A stretch of 64,000 bases of DNA from the NCBI GenBank assembly GCA_040702975.1, contig CP159990.1, positions 1,054,001 to 1,118,000 on the forward strand, written 5' to 3'. Numbering within the stretch: the first letter of the stretch is position 1; each line of letters opens with the position of its first letter. This document shows positions 25,242 through 36,542 of the stretch, in pieces. The notes beneath the pieces were generated by a model, which saw only the letters and a list, made by a program, of their open reading frames with translations, did not search any database and had not been told where the DNA came from. This DNA is from Roseburia hominis (lineage in GTDB: Bacteria > Bacillota > Clostridia > Lachnospirales > Lachnospiraceae). Position numbers and translations under genes: made by a program.

Positions 25242-26257
25242 TGAATGAATTGATCAATATCATGGCAGATGACATGAATATACGCCCTTATACAAACGAA
25301 CCGGCTGAATCCTTTGGGTACAGAGTCATTTATTCAGCACTCGGTCTGTGGTGCCTTAAATCAGCACTCAGTGAAAAGGAAAACAAGAAGGGAATTAGTA
25401 AGAGCGCACAGAGCATCTTGCTGCATGACTTGTCTAAAAAATATATTGAGCTGTGTCCGATGGCAAAAGATTTTGTGTTTGCACCAAGAAATACTGATAT
25501 CGCTGTGTTTATCCGGAATATCTATGAACAGACAGGATATCTGCTGACTCTTGATAATAATTACAATGTTCTGAATAATAGTGGGGAAACAGTAAGAATC
25601 TCTGATACAGATTATTTATACTTTGGACTGCCAGCAACATGCTATATTGTAAACGGGCTTGGAATCCACTGCAGAAGCGGCAAACATGAAGTAAAACTAA
25701 ATGATTTTCTCATACGTGACAGTTTGACACCGGAAGAATACTTAAAAGTAAAATATGACGAGTGTGATTTTGATGAGCGGGATATCGATGTGAAGGAGCT
25801 GGAGTTTTTCAACCCGTTTTATTATGGAAATATATCTAGCTCGTGGCATGGACACATGAAATCCAATATGACGATGGCACGGAAAAGTACGATGGGACCA
25901 TATTATAGAGTTATTAGAAAAGAGAACGGCACGCTTCTTTACGCTGATGATAACAGCATGGATGAGCTTGACGCCCTAACGGGAGCAGAATTCCGACGGT
26001 TATATGTTGCTCTTAAGCAGCACTACGACAATCCGATGCAGCTTCTCATATGTCCGATAGATGAGAAATATTCCTATATTCGCATCCTTGGACAACTGCC
26101 GAATAGAGAATACTTTTATCTGCTTATGAATGCATGGCCAAGATATGCTTTTTCCGATCGGAACAATTTTATCATACGAAACGAATTGACGGAACAGACT
26201 GCAGAAGTCCTTGGAGCGATAGGATTTACTGCAAGAAATGGTGAATTTTATGGATAG
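25241..26257 (+). CDS. Unknown protein of the defence-like operon
   Basis: A 338-residue protein from GTG 25241, which overlaps the TAG of the previous gene; GAGGTGG lies before it. I recognise no family. It has an N-terminal helical half and a mixed second half with conserved-looking N-P-F-Y-Y-G and W-P-R-Y-A-F segments. Its end overlaps the helicase start by 20 bases. An upstream start at 25202 is possible but has no ribosome site. Confidence 0.55.
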   Translation: MNELINIMADDMNIRPYTNEPAESFGYRVIYSALGLWCLKSALSEKENKKGISKSAQSILLHDLSKKYIELCPMAKDFVFAPRNTDIAVFIRNIYEQTGYLLTLDNNYNVLNNSGETVRISDTDYLYFGLPATCYIVNGLGIHCRSGKHEVKLNDFLIRDSLTPEEYLKVKYDECDFDERDIDVKELEFFNPFYYGNISSSWHGHMKSNMTMARKSTMGPYYRVIRKENGTLLYADDNSMDELDALTGAEFRRLYVALKQHYDNPMQLLICPIDEKYSYIRILGQLPNREYFYLLMNAWPRYAFSDRNNFIIRNELTEQTAEVLGAIGFTARNGEFYG

Positions 26258-29200
26258 AAACATGAACGGAGTACAGCAGTACTACCAGGTAATAAGGAAC
26301 CGCTTGGTAAACTATATCAAGTCAGATTATCTTGCCAACAGTGAAACATTGCTTCTATATGCAGATGAGATTCTCGGAGAGATGTGTCCGGAAGATATTA
26401 ACATTGCAAGGGAACCGTACATCGAGACATCCTCTTCCTACCGTAAGGTAAATGATGGTATCCGTACAGCTGATATTGAGGATAATGTTAAGGAAGTTCT
26501 TTTAAAGCTTGTTGATGCAAAGCTCGGCATTTATTCCACTCCCTTTGCCCATCAGGTAAAGGCTCTTACAAGTGCATTGAAGGGGAAAGACCTGTTTGTA
26601 TCTACCGGTACAGGCTCCGGTAAGACAGAGTGTTTTCTTTGGCCGATCATTGCGCGTGCTATCGAGGAATCTCTAAATAGACCGGAAGATTTTAAAAAGC
26701 CGGCTGTAAGAACTCTTATCATTTATCCTATGAATGCACTAGTATCTGACCAGCTTGCCAGGTTCCGTAAGATTATGGGTTCAGAAGAGTTTATGGATAT
26801 CTTTATATCTTCCTCGGGTGCAGGACGTATCCCACATTTTGGTATGTATACTGGAAGAACCCCGTATTCAGGAGAATCAAAGAAACAGAGTAATATCAAA
26901 CTCGCAGAGACATATCGTGAACAGTATCTTGTGGATGAGTGCGCAACGGAAAACGAACGGAAAGAACAGTTAAGAAAGATAAACGGACTTAAGATCATCA
27001 ATAAATATCCTGCGAGATACGGCGGAGATGAAGGGTTGAAGGATTTTGTCGACAATCTTGAGAACAGCATTCATAAGCCAGGTCCTTATGATGCAGAATA
27101 TATCACTAGATTTGAGATTCAGGCAAATACCCCGGATATCCTGATTACTAACTATTCCATGCTTGAGTACATGCTCATGCGTCAGATGGAGGCAGGTATA
27201 TGGGATGATACGAAAGAATGGCTGAATAAATCAGAGGGAAACAGACTCCTCATCGTCCTTGATGAGGCTCATATGTACAGAGGTTCCGCAGGCGGAGAAA
27301 TTGCGCTCCTTCTTGACAGGCTCTTTTCACGTCTTGATATTTCTCTTAAGAAAGTACAGTTTATTCTTACGACCGCAAGTATGCCAACGGAAGACGAAGA
27401 GGCTATTTCTGACTTCTTTAATGGGCTTACTGGAAAGAAATATTCCGAATGTGTTCCTCTTTTTGGTGACAAGGAAAATGTCCGTACTGACTTTAAGGTA
27501 ATGACGGATGCTGCGGCTCTTGCTGCAATCGGAACGAGCCAGGTAACGGAGGCAGAGATTAGCGCAAGAGTCTGCGTTTTTGCACAAAATGTGTTCCAGA
27601 TTAAGCTGCCTTTTGATATTTCCGTATCAGATGCACAGGAATGGCTGTTTGAAAATCTTCCAGATTATCAGGCATTCATGAAGCTTCATGAATTGTGCAG
27701 GGACGGTGCAAAATCCTATACAGAATTAAAAGAGAAGATATTTGGAAACAGTGAGTATGCAGCAGATGCCCTTGACGCATTGCTCGTTATTGTATCCCTC
27801 GCAAAAAAGAATGGTGAGATTCTTTTTCCTGTTAGACTACATATGTTTGTCCGCGGGATCCAGGGATTATATGCCTGTTCCAATCCAAAGTGTACCTGTG
27901 GGGCGAAATATTCTGATGAGGAAAAGCTTCCTCTTGGTAAGGTGATTTCCATTCCGCGTGAAAAGTGCGGATGTGGTGGCAGGATATATGAGCTTGTAAA
28001 CCATATCAAATGTGGAGCGCTGTATTTTAAGGTATATGTCCAAAAGATATCTGGGACAGGATACTGGTATGTGTTTCCGAATAAAGGGCTAAGTGGTGGA
28101 GCGAATGACCTGACGGAGATGCTTCTTTACATTTGTCCGGATGGATATGAGCTGAAAAGTAAAGATAAAGCGGGATATCTCGACCCTGTAACAGGAAAAC
28201 TTTATCTTGACTACCAAAATGACGATGGACTACTTAAAGTTCTCTATCCGGAATATGATGAAAAACATAATCGTTTTATGTTTGGTACATGCCCGAAATG
28301 CAAAAAGATTATGCCATTAAAGAAGCCTACGGATCTGGCAACAAAAGGTAACATCCCTTTCTATAACCTGACCAAAGCACAGTTTGAGCTTCAACCGGCA
28401 AGGTCGGAACTCATTAACGAAGGCAAGAAGGTGCTTCTGTTCTCAGATTCCAGACAAAATGCGGCAAAGCTTGCACTTGACCTGTCCAAATCATCCGATG
28501 CGGATGGGTTCCGTCAGGCTGTCATGTTGGCTGCAAAGAAACTTTTGACAGACGGAAGAGAACATTCACTAAAAGAACTCTATAACGCGTTCCTTGCGGT
28601 CTGCGTGGAGCAGAGACTGGAATTCTTCTCAGGCGGAAGCGCGGATATCTTTCATGATCATCTTGAGAAGACTCGTAAAAAACTTAGAAAACGTAAGGAT
28701 ATTTCAAAGGAAAATTTTGAACCGCTGCCATATGACTATTACGAACAGCTGTTAAACTTCTTTACAGAGAGTCCACGTTCGTTCAAGGATATCGGTCTCG
28801 GTTTCCTCGGGCCTATGGACGGAGCTCTAGAAGACTGTGCTTATGAGCTTGAGGATGATTATGACATTGTAATCGATGAAGAAATGCTTCGTTCCATCTT
28901 AGTCTTGCTTTTCTGGGATGTCATGGACGGAAGTGCGGCTCTTGGTAATGCTATTGAGGATGATGTCAGAAGAAACCTTCCGGGACGAAGTAAGATTCAG
29001 TCCTTTGGTCTTGGCGGAGATTTCGTTGCTTCTGTTGATAAAAAGTTCATTCGGATTGTAAAAGATATGACTGGGCTTAATGATAGAAAGATGGGAGAAC
29101 TTCTGAACTGCATAAAGAGCAATTTCTTTGGACCGGGGACAAATCAGCGGTATTACCTTAAACTTGATGCGGTAAAGATTGTCATTACGGATAAGAATTT

Positions 29201-31433
29201 CGACTGGTATCGATGTGAGAGATGCGGAAAAATTTCTCCTTACAAGCTTGGTGATTACTGCGGTTCCTGTTTTGAATCCAGAAATCTCCATGTCATCACC
29301 AATGTGGACTTTTCCAGATTTGATTTTTGGAGAAAACCTATACTTGCAGCCATTGATGGCGAAGAAAAAATTCACACCATTGATACTGAGGAACATACCG
29401 CGCAACTCTCCCATAAGGAAACAACGAGCGACATCTTAAGCAGAACCGAGGACTATGAGATTCGCTTCCAGGATATTGATGTCGGCGAGTTTGGTGAGAA
29501 TTCCATCGACGTATTAAGCTGTACTACTACAATGGAGGTTGGTATTGATATTGGTTCTCTGACAGCAGTAGGATTGCGAAACATTCCTCCTATGCGTGAG
29601 AACTACCAGCAGAGAGCAGGCCGTGCTGGTCGAAAGAATTCTGGCATTTCCACCATCGTTGCCTATGCTTTCGGAGGTGTCCATGACAGCCACTACTTTA
29701 AGCATCCAGATGAGATGATCTCCGGAGAACCTAGAAAACCATGGATCGATAGGGGCAATCCGAAGATTGAACAGCGTCATTACAATATGAAAGCGTTAAA
29801 CAGCTTTATGTCGACAGAACCTATGCGCAGCAAGTTTGACAGTATTGTCGATGTTGGCATTGTAACATTCTGTGAGAAATATGCAGATGCTTTTATCGAA
29901 CATGTACAGTCACTTGATTTTCCGACAGACAGCACGGTTGAGATGTTCTGCAAGATAAGGGACATGGTGCTTTCAGAAGGCAAGAGAAATGAGTATTTCA
30001 ACGGGGACAAAGAAACGTCATCATTTGATGTATTCTATTCCGAAGGATATATTCCTTCCTATTCCTTCCCAAAGAATGTTGTAAGATTCTGCGTGGAAAA
30101 GGATTCCGAATATGGAAGGAGAGTTCCTAAGGACGTTAAATATGCTCCTGAAAGAGACATTGCTGTTGCCATCAGTGAATATGCCCCAGGGCGTTTCATT
30201 ACCATTGACAAGAAGATATACAAGAGTGGTGGACTATATTCAAATCCGAGACCAAAGGGATATGAGCATAATCAGGCGGAATACTATTTTACGAGTAAGG
30301 ATTACAAGAAAGACATTATTGTCTGTACGGAATGCAACTGGTTCGGTGATGGGCAGGGAGAATATACGGAATGCCCTTATTGCCATGCACCGGTAGAGAG
30401 GCATTCAATGATTAAGCCGTGGGGATTTGCTCCGGTTAAGGGCGATCCGGTTAAGTATGAAGATGAAGAAGAAGAGAAGACATATGCGGAAGCTCCATAT
30501 TATTCCTATGTTCCGAAAGATACGGAGATGCAGAATTATAAGCACAGTCACATCCGCTTCGCAAATCTTCAGAACCGCAAAGTACTGACCGTCAATATGG
30601 GAAAGAGAAAAAAAGGATTTAATATCTGTACTAAATGCGGTGGAGCAGAGGTAGCGGAACCGTTTCAGACAAGTGATTTCCGATTCTCTCAGCCTTACCA
30701 TGACCGTAATCTCTGCAGACATGAAGGTACAGTTGCAACAAATATTTATCTCGGATACGAATTCCTGACGGATATGTTTATGTTAGATATTAGATATGAC
30801 AATCAGAAGTTAGTATCAAATTATGACAGTGAGGAAAAGAATATTCTCCGTTCTGCTGCAACGACCTTACATGAGGCAATCAAAAGGGCGGTGTCTCTTT
30901 CGCTGGATATTGATTACAATGAAATTAACGGTGGATGGAGAACACGTTTTGAGGAAAATGGTGAGGTACATATCGAGATGTTCTTCTATGACAATTTGGC
31001 TAGTGGTGCCGGCTATTCTTCCCTTATCGGAGAGGACGGAGTGCTGGATGATGTCCTTTCAAGAGCAAAAGAAATTTTGACTGGATGCACCTGTTCGAGG
31101 TCATGCAGAAACTGCCTTGATAATTTTTATAACCAGAGAAACCATGACATCTTTGACAGAACGCTGGGTGCACAGCTCCTCGAATATGCTCTGGATAGAA
31201 AATATCCGGAAGATTATTCAGAAGAAGAGCAGGAAATTTATCTGGCGCCTCTGAAGAAACTGATCAGAGAGTCAAAAGGTATGTCTGCAAAAGATAATAT
31301 TGCATTTGAAGTTATTCCCTCATTAAGAAAGCGGGAAAGAAATGAAAAAGGTAAGCTGTATCTGAACTTATACAATTTATCAGACTGGCTTCCAAATACC
31401 TTCATGGAGTATCTGGGAAAAATCAATGAATAA
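26238..31433 (+). CDS. Large DEAH-box helicase with DUF1998 C-terminus (DruE/DrmA-DrmB-like)
   Basis: A 1731-residue protein. Walker [10 protein letters not shown] near residue 122, D-E-A-H near 341, the T-T-A-S motif near 375, and the second RecA domain with T-M-E-V-G-I-D-I-G and Q-R-A-G-R-A-G-R near 1120. Cysteine pairs, probably zinc sites, lie near 546-590, 686, 992-1010 and 1364-1386. The C-terminus has [11 protein letters not shown] (about 1615), typical of DUF1998. Such fused helicases occur as DruE of Druantia and, split, as DrmA/DrmB of DISARM. It is the core of the operon; the start codon is uncertain by a few codons. Confidence 0.85.
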   Translation: MVNFMDRNMNGVQQYYQVIRNRLVNYIKSDYLANSETLLLYADEILGEMCPEDINIAREPYIETSSSYRKVNDGIRTADIEDNVKEVLLKLVDAKLGIYSTPFAHQVKALTSALKGKDLFVSTGTGSGKTECFLWPIIARAIEESLNRPEDFKKPAVRTLIIYPMNALVSDQLARFRKIMGSEEFMDIFISSSGAGRIPHFGMYTGRTPYSGESKKQSNIKLAETYREQYLVDECATENERKEQLRKINGLKIINKYPARYGGDEGLKDFVDNLENSIHKPGPYDAEYITRFEIQANTPDILITNYSMLEYMLMRQMEAGIWDDTKEWLNKSEGNRLLIVLDEAHMYRGSAGGEIALLLDRLFSRLDISLKKVQFILTTASMPTEDEEAISDFFNGLTGKKYSECVPLFGDKENVRTDFKVMTDAAALAAIGTSQVTEAEISARVCVFAQNVFQIKLPFDISVSDAQEWLFENLPDYQAFMKLHELCRDGAKSYTELKEKIFGNSEYAADALDALLVIVSLAKKNGEILFPVRLHMFVRGIQGLYACSNPKCTCGAKYSDEEKLPLGKVISIPREKCGCGGRIYELVNHIKCGALYFKVYVQKISGTGYWYVFPNKGLSGGANDLTEMLLYICPDGYELKSKDKAGYLDPVTGKLYLDYQNDDGLLKVLYPEYDEKHNRFMFGTCPKCKKIMPLKKPTDLATKGNIPFYNLTKAQFELQPARSELINEGKKVLLFSDSRQNAAKLALDLSKSSDADGFRQAVMLAAKKLLTDGREHSLKELYNAFLAVCVEQRLEFFSGGSADIFHDHLEKTRKKLRKRKDISKENFEPLPYDYYEQLLNFFTESPRSFKDIGLGFLGPMDGALEDCAYELEDDYDIVIDEEMLRSILVLLFWDVMDGSAALGNAIEDDVRRNLPGRSKIQSFGLGGDFVASVDKKFIRIVKDMTGLNDRKMGELLNCIKSNFFGPGTNQRYYLKLDAVKIVITDKNFDWYRCERCGKISPYKLGDYCGSCFESRNLHVITNVDFSRFDFWRKPILAAIDGEEKIHTIDTEEHTAQLSHKETTSDILSRTEDYEIRFQDIDVGEFGENSIDVLSCTTTMEVGIDIGSLTAVGLRNIPPMRENYQQRAGRAGRKNSGISTIVAYAFGGVHDSHYFKHPDEMISGEPRKPWIDRGNPKIEQRHYNMKALNSFMSTEPMRSKFDSIVDVGIVTFCEKYADAFIEHVQSLDFPTDSTVEMFCKIRDMVLSEGKRNEYFNGDKETSSFDVFYSEGYIPSYSFPKNVVRFCVEKDSEYGRRVPKDVKYAPERDIAVAISEYAPGRFITIDKKIYKSGGLYSNPRPKGYEHNQAEYYFTSKDYKKDIIVCTECNWFGDGQGEYTECPYCHAPVERHSMIKPWGFAPVKGDPVKYEDEEEEKTYAEAPYYSYVPKDTEMQNYKHSHIRFANLQNRKVLTVNMGKRKKGFNICTKCGGAEVAEPFQTSDFRFSQPYHDRNLCRHEGTVATNIYLGYEFLTDMFMLDIRYDNQKLVSNYDSEEKNILRSAATTLHEAIKRAVSLSLDIDYNEINGGWRTRFEENGEVHIEMFFYDNLASGAGYSSLIGEDGVLDDVLSRAKEILTGCTCSRSCRNCLDNFYNQRNHDIFDRTLGAQLLEYALDRKYPEDYSEEEQEIYLAPLKKLIRESKGMSAKDNIAFEVIPSLRKRERNEKGKLYLNLYNLSDWLPNTFMEYLGKINE

Positions 31434-31451
31434 GCAAAGGAGGTGAGATAT

Positions 31452-32336
31452 ATGTTCTATTCCCCATTGAGATATCCTGGTGGAAAAGGTAAATTGGCTG
31501 AATTTATGAAGTACATGATTGAGCATCTTGGACATAATGGAGGAACATATATCGAGCCTTTTGCTGGCGGGGCAGGCATTGCAATTGAACTCCTCCTTCG
31601 AGGTGTTGTCAGTAGGATAGTCATCAACGACTATGATAAAGGAATCTGGTCTTTTTGGAAAGCTGTCCTTACTGAGACTGATCGGTTTATAGCGGAACTT
31701 GCAGTTGTTCCCATTACTGTGGAAGAATGGAACCGACAGCGCGATATCTGTCTCATGCGAAACGATAAATACAGCTTTGAACTTGGCTTTGCAACATTTT
31801 ATATGAATCGCACAAACCGTTCTGGTATTATCAAGGGCGGTGTGATTGGTGGGATGGATCAGTCTGGATCATGGAAGATGGATGCGCGTTTCAATAGAGA
31901 AGAGTTAATCCGAAGGATAGAGAGTATCGCTGAGAGAAAATCAGATATAAAGCTTTACAACAAGGATATTAATAGTTTTATTACACGATACATCCCTCTA
32001 TATGAGGAAAATACACTTGTATATTTTGATCCTCCGTATTTTAAGAAGGGGAAACAACTTTATATGAATTACTTCCAATTAGAAGATCATGTTCGTATTG
32101 AGAGAGCGATAAGAGACCATGTAAAATGTGACTGGATTATTACCTATGATGATGCGCCGGAAATAGAAGAGATCTACAGGGATTATTCGATGTGTTTGTA
32201 TGATTTGAATTATAGCGTGTCTTCCAAGTGCAAAGCAAGTGAACTTATGATATTCAAAGAAGGGATAGAAGTTCCATATGATGAGGAACTTCAGAAGCAA
32301 AGGATAAAGATTAACATCCGACTATACAAGACATAA
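31452..32336 (+). CDS. Dam-type DNA adenine-N6 methyltransferase (D12 class)
   Basis: A 294-residue enzyme: L-R-Y-P-G-G-K-G-K-L (residues 5-14), the SAM-binding E-P-F-A-G-G-A-G-I-A near 35, and the catalytic D-P-P-Y near 198. ATG 31452 follows AAGGAGG, 18 bases after the helicase stop. It closes the five-gene operon. Methylation of host DNA could mark self in a restriction-like system, as in DISARM class 1 or BREX, but no endonuclease is evident among the neighbours. Confidence 0.85.
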   Translation: MFYSPLRYPGGKGKLAEFMKYMIEHLGHNGGTYIEPFAGGAGIAIELLLRGVVSRIVINDYDKGIWSFWKAVLTETDRFIAELAVVPITVEEWNRQRDICLMRNDKYSFELGFATFYMNRTNRSGIIKGGVIGGMDQSGSWKMDARFNREELIRRIESIAERKSDIKLYNKDINSFITRYIPLYEENTLVYFDPPYFKKGKQLYMNYFQLEDHVRIERAIRDHVKCDWIITYDDAPEIEEIYRDYSMCLYDLNYSVSSKCKASELMIFKEGIEVPYDEELQKQRIKINIRLYKT

Positions 32337-32386
32337 TATTGGGTAATTCATATAGCGGCACTACTCCTTAGCCTACCTTTTTTAAG

Positions 32387-32402
32387 TAAAGTGTACACTT
32401 TA
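32387..32402. promoter_or_regulatory. 16-bp perfect palindrome after the methylase gene
   Basis: TAAAGTGTACACTTTA, 50 bases past the methylase stop, in AT-rich DNA. May be a protein-binding site. No gene is seen between 32337 and 32477. Confidence 0.5.
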
Positions 32403-32477
32403 TATTGATTTTTTATAGAAGCCATTTGCAGTTGCCTGCGGTTCACAGGTATTGATCTGTGTTCTACTGCATAAAGT

Positions 32478-32510
32478 AACCAGACTGAGAAACTCAGCCT
32501 GGTTATTTTT
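32478..32510 (+). terminator. Operon terminator, also the intron insertion point
   Basis: AACCAG-A-CTGAG, loop AAA, CTCAG-C-CTGGTT, then ATTTTTA. A classical intrinsic terminator for the defence-like operon; the group II intron begins a few bases after the T-run. Confidence 0.8.
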
Positions 32511-32515
32511 AGTTT

Positions 32516-34371
32516 GCGCGCCATGGGCGCGCTCTAACGGGTGCAAGTCCCGAACATGCCCAGGTAGTGGGAAATGTATAGCTGAACAGCAAGGGTGTTC
32601 ATCGTGAGGTGGAATCTGAAGGAAGCTGTAAGCAAACCTCTGGTCCGACGGACAGAAATCACATATAAGGCTAGGTTACGAGAGATGAGTTGGCTAAATA
32701 CGACGAAGTCTAATAACTACCACTTTTGTAGTAACAGAGTAAATGTGGCGGATATATGGAGGGAAAGAGCGTGCACCTTAAGCGTGGAGGTCTCACAGAG
32801 GTTTCATTAGCCTAGTAACAACGAACTGTGAGAAGTCAGCCGAACCCATAGTAGTGAAGAAGTCTCTGTAATGGAGATGGAGCAAAGGGGTGAACAATCA
32901 ATAAGTTTGAGTAGGTCTCGTATTGCAGAAATGACAACATCTGCCGTAACCAGTCGGGTAAAAGGTGGTCAAATCAAGCGAGACGGAAAGGAAAGAACGC
33001 ATGGACACAAGTAGTCTAATGGAGCAGATTTTATCTAATGATAACCTCAATAGAGCATATCTGCAAGTCGTACGAAACAAAGGTGCAGAGGGAGTGGACG
33101 GAATGAAGTACACAGAACTCAAAGAACATCTTGTAAAGAACGGCAAAACCATCAAAGAACAGTTGAGGACAAGAAAATATAAACCTCAACCAGTACGAAG
33201 AGTGGAGATACCAAAACCTGATGGCGGTGTCAGAAAACTAGGAGTACCAACAGTAACAGACAGATTTGTACAACAAGCTATTGCACAGGTATTAGCACCA
33301 ATCTATGAGGGACAGTTCCATGAGCATAGTTATGGTTTTAGACCTAATAGGTGTGCACAGCAAGCAATTCTAACAGCACTTGACATGATGAATGATGGTA
33401 ACGATTGGATTGTAGACATAGACTTGGAAAAGTTCTTTGACACAGTAAATCATGACAAGCTAATGACTTTAATTGGGAGAACAATAAAGGACGGAGACGT
33501 CATCTCTATTGTAAGAAAGTACCTTGTTAGTGGAATTATGATAGATGATGAATACGAGGATTCTGTTGTGGGAACACCACAAGGCGGAAATCTATCTCCA
33601 TTGTTAGCAAACATCATGCTGAATGAACTTGACAAGGAAATGGAGAAACGAGGGCTAAAATTTGTACGATACGCAGATGACTGCATCATTATGGTCGGAA
33701 GTAAGATGTCTGCAAACCGAGTAATGAGAAATATAACTCGATTTATTGAGGAGAAACTAGGACTTAAGGTCAACATGACCAAGAGCAAAGTAGATAGACC
33801 AAGAGGGCTTAAGTACCTTGGTTTCGGATTCTACTTCGACTCAAGAGCACATCAGTTCAAGGCAAAACCGCATGCAAAATCAGTCGCGAAATTCAAGAAA
33901 CGGATGAAAGAACTCACGTGCCGTAGTTGGGGCGTTAGTAATAGTTACAAAGTAGAGAAACTTAACCAACTCATCAGAGGATGGGTAAACTACTTCAAGA
34001 TAGGTAGTATGAAAAGCCTTTGCGCAAAACTTGACGCAAACATTCGCTACAGACTACGCATGTGTATATGGAAACATTGGAAAACACCACAAAATCGTGC
34101 AAAGAATTTGATGAAACTTGGAATTGACAGAGTTACAGCATATAAAGTTGGCTATTGTTCAAGAGCCTACGCACATGTATGTAGTTGTGGTGCTGTAAAT
34201 ATAGCAATAACAAACAAGAGGCTAACCTCATTTGGATTAGTCTCAATGCTAGATTACTACACCGAAAGGTGTGTTACTTGTTAAGTTGATTGAACCGCCG
34301 TGTACCGAACGGTACGCACGGTGGTGTGAGAGGTCGGAATTTCTCATTTAGAGAAATTCCTCCTACTCGAT
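32516..34371 (+). mobile_element. Group II intron, class C type
   Basis: Begins near GCGCGCC at 32516, five bases past a terminator T-run, the known target of class C introns. It contains about 480 bases of structured 5' RNA, a reverse transcriptase gene, domain V (34294-34325, stem ACCGCCGTGTACCG with a GAAC-type loop) and a domain VI stem (GGAATTTCTC with GAGAAATTCC at 34336-34360), ending near CCTACTCGAT. Exact ends are uncertain by a few bases. No lesions seen. Confidence 0.82.
33001..34284 (+). CDS. ltrA: Group II intron reverse transcriptase/maturase
   Basis: A 427-residue protein after GGAAAGGAAAG. Reverse transcriptase blocks are visible: L-N-R-A-Y-L-Q-V, G-V-D-G, F-D-T-V-N-H-D, G-T-P-Q-G-G-N-L-S-P-L and the catalytic Y-A-D-D. 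The X/maturase domain follows (G-W-V-N-Y-F-K). No H-N-H endonuclease domain is present, which fits class C introns that prime from replication forks. The end, F-G-L-V-S-M-L-D-Y-Y, is typical of this subgroup. Confidence 0.92.
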   Translation: MDTSSLMEQILSNDNLNRAYLQVVRNKGAEGVDGMKYTELKEHLVKNGKTIKEQLRTRKYKPQPVRRVEIPKPDGGVRKLGVPTVTDRFVQQAIAQVLAPIYEGQFHEHSYGFRPNRCAQQAILTALDMMNDGNDWIVDIDLEKFFDTVNHDKLMTLIGRTIKDGDVISIVRKYLVSGIMIDDEYEDSVVGTPQGGNLSPLLANIMLNELDKEMEKRGLKFVRYADDCIIMVGSKMSANRVMRNITRFIEEKLGLKVNMTKSKVDRPRGLKYLGFGFYFDSRAHQFKAKPHAKSVAKFKKRMKELTCRSWGVSNSYKVEKLNQLIRGWVNYFKIGSMKSLCAKLDANIRYRLRMCIWKHWKTPQNRAKNLMKLGIDRVTAYKVGYCSRAYAHVCSCGAVNIAITNKRLTSFGLVSMLDYYTERCVTC

Positions 34372-34380
34372 CGGTTCATT

Positions 34381-34560
34381 TTATTGTAATTGATTGGTTT
34401 CGATCCTGCCCCGCTCTTTTTCCACCTGTTCCAGATGTTGGATCAGTACATATTCGATATAGTTCGTCATGGAACGGTGTTCGTTTGTAGCCAAAATACC
34501 GATCTTGTCAAATACTTCGTCTGACAGACGCAGAGTAAATACACGTTTGTTGGTCGCCAT
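34381..34560 (-). CDS. Ribbon-helix-helix DNA-binding protein, copy 1
   Basis: A 59-residue protein, M-A-T-N-K-R-V-F-T-L-R-L-S-D-E-V, then a helix pair with H-R-S-M-T-N-Y-I-E-Y: the Arc/CopG ribbon-helix-helix fold. GGAGGGCAGG precedes ATG 34560. Nearly the same as the next gene. Small regulators of this type control plasmid or element transfer genes. The group II intron lies directly downstream of its stop. Confidence 0.8.
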   Translation of the reverse strand: MATNKRVFTLRLSDEVFDKIGILATNEHRSMTNYIEYVLIQHLEQVEKERGRIETNQLQ

Positions 34561-34687
34561 CTTCCTGCCCTCCATTCCGGGTATGAATTTGTGGTAAACC
34601 AATTTGCTCTGAAAATATACGTCCACTAAACTGTCAAGTGATAGCACTTTGCATATAAAAGCAAAATGAAAGATGTAATTGACTGCT

Positions 34688-34861
34688 TTATTCTTCTGCT
34701 TTTATCTCTCCACGCTTTTTTTCCACTTCCTCTAAATGACGGATCAGAATGTATTTAATGTAATTCGTCAGAGAGCGGTGTTCGCTTGTAGCCAGAATGC
34801 CTATTTTATCGAATACTTCGTCCGACAGACGCAAGGTAAATACTCTTTTATTGGTTGCCAT
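34688..34861 (-). CDS. Ribbon-helix-helix DNA-binding protein, copy 2
   Basis: A 57-residue tandem paralogue of the preceding protein, identical over the first 24 residues and different mainly in the tail. GGAGGACAGGG precedes ATG 34861. Divergent from the membrane protein at 35020. The 125 bases between the two copies look like a duplicated promoter region. Confidence 0.8.
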   Translation of the reverse strand: MATNKRVFTLRLSDEVFDKIGILATSEHRSLTNYIKYILIRHLEEVEKKRGEIKAEE

Positions 34862-35019
34862 ATCCCTGTCCTCCGATTTGAGTCTAGGTAAATGGTAATC
34901 GAAATCCGTAAAATAATATACAGTTACTTGACAGTCTAGTGACATCATTTTATGATCTAAGAGTAGCCTGAAACAGTATTTTTGATAATATTTGCATCTG
35001 AAACAGAAAGGAGTGGGAT

Positions 35020-35856
35020 ATGAAGAAGTTATGGAGCGCAATAAAAAGGAAATGGCGGCATTTCTGGCGGGATGATGAACTGGATGGTTCTGTATATCAT
35101 TTAAGTCAGTCTGATAAGAGAAACCTGAGGTATGGGGCTTTTATGGCCTGCATGGTTACAGTTGGCCTATCCAGTTTTGTGATTGCAATCAGCAATATCC
35201 GGGTGAGTCGTGAGAATAGCGAGGACATGGAAGCAGTCATGGAAATGATAGCGACTTACCTCGGTTCTGCAACGCAGGACGAATATGACGAAATCGCCAA
35301 AACCATACGGAATGATCTTGTATTTTCTGAATATGGGCAGGAGATAGAAAACTGTATCCAGTATATTCCAAACACAGCGGAAACATGCCGTACCTGCACG
35401 GTGGATTTCACTTCGCAGGTTTATCTTGTGTGTACGAATACCGAGCAGCCCTACGAGCTGGATCTGTTTGAAAAGGGGGAGAACCCGAATGGGGGCGAAT
35501 ACGATGGCACGAGCGTGAACTTTGGTTATGACGAGATCAGCGGATCAAGCTTGCATATCACGAAAACGCCGGGAAATAGTAGGGGAAGCGTGACAGTACA
35601 GAGGGAACGGGGGATAGTCAGTGTCCAGAGGATGAAATCATTGTTTTGTGATGACTGTATCCGCAAAATGCTGGAGGCGGTGAAGAACCAGCTAGTAGAA
35701 GAATTTGTAATCTTTGACGCAGGGCAAAAGAAATTTTAACCGGTGGATGATGGAGAAATGAGGATTGGAGATTATACTTTACAGATTGGGTTTGATGACG
35801 GAGACTATGAAATAGAAATCGAATATGCGGGAGAAAAAAGTAAGGGACAGGAGTAA
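35020..35856 (+). pseudogene. Single-pass membrane protein with an early in-frame stop
   Basis: Starts at ATG 35020 after AAAGGAG. Cytoplasmic N-terminus, one membrane helix at about residues 42-60, and an outer domain with paired cysteines (C-R-T-C; C-D-D-C). TAA at 35737-35739 ends it at 239 residues, but the same frame goes on P-V-D-D-G-E-M-R-I-G-D-Y-T-L-Q-I-G-F to 35856, which reads as the natural C-terminus (about 278 residues). The shortened protein may still fold. Probably part of the mobilizable module; function unknown. Confidence 0.6.
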
Positions 35857-35873
35857 TCTGCCCATAAAAAAGT

Positions 35874-35914
35874 CGCCGCTGCGGGAATGCTTTTTCTCAC
35901 AGCGGCGGCATTTT
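35874..35914. terminator. Bidirectional terminator between convergent genes
   Basis: CGCCGCTG (35874-35881) and CAGCGGCG (35900-35907), followed by GCATTTTATTT on the plus strand and ACTTTTTTAT on the minus strand. Confidence 0.75.
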
Positions 35915-36542
35915 ATTTCCTGCGCCGCATATTCAGAGGATTATTTTTGATTACCGGCGATTTTGCCAGTATTTTTTTCAGGAGCTTCTGTTCTTCTGCG
36001 GACAGCTTATCAAAATCAATGCCAAACTGGCTGAAAATCGCCTTCCAGATTTTTGCAAGGTGGTCGCCGGGGAACCGGAGGGCATTCTGGATTTCTTTTG
36101 CCATCTTTTTTGTAAGGGAAAAATCCGGCGTGCTGTCAATGTCATGTTCGTGGGCTTTGCGGATGTCATGAAGGATTGCGTCCCATGTTTTGTGCGTGAT
36201 GTGGCAGAAAAAATCTTCTTCCTCTATCTGACCTGCCCGCAATGTCTCCGAGTACAGATCACCGTCCACAAGCTGATGTTCCCCCATTAAGGCAAGCCGT
36301 TGTTCTTCCAGTGTTTCGTTCATATCCCGGAAACGGGCGGTTGCATGGCCGTCTATGTAGATTTCTGTGTCAATCATCAGCTTTTTAAATTTATCGTGGG
36401 TGGCAATCTCACAGAGCAGCCGGTTGTTGATCCGCCCGCTTTTCAATAAATCCAGCATGTCATCACTCAAATGCAGCTCCGTAAGTTCTGTGTTTGGGTG
36501 GTTTCTATTTTCCGTCAAGCAAAGGATATAATCTGTTGACAC
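35913..36542 (-). CDS. Uncharacterised protein of the mobilizable module
   Basis: A 209-residue acidic, mostly helical protein with a basic tail (N-M-R-R-R-K). It starts at GTG 36542; the ribosome site is weak, so the start may be wrong. I do not recognise the family; similar proteins are common near replication genes of clostridial elements as far as I recall. It is transcribed against the rest of the module. Confidence 0.55.
   Translation of the reverse strand: MSTDYILCLTENRNHPNTELTELHLSDDMLDLLKSGRINNRLLCEIATHDKFKKLMIDTEIYIDGHATARFRDMNETLEEQRLALMGEHQLVDGDLYSETLRAGQIEEEDFFCHITHKTWDAILHDIRKAHEHDIDSTPDFSLTKKMAKEIQNALRFPGDHLAKIWKAIFSQFGIDFDKLSAEEQKLLKKILAKSPVIKNNPLNMRRRK

Noticed and set aside
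21895..32336. Calling the operon Druantia or DISARM
   Set aside because: Only the helicase/DUF1998 and methylase agree; the defining partner genes of either system are missing.
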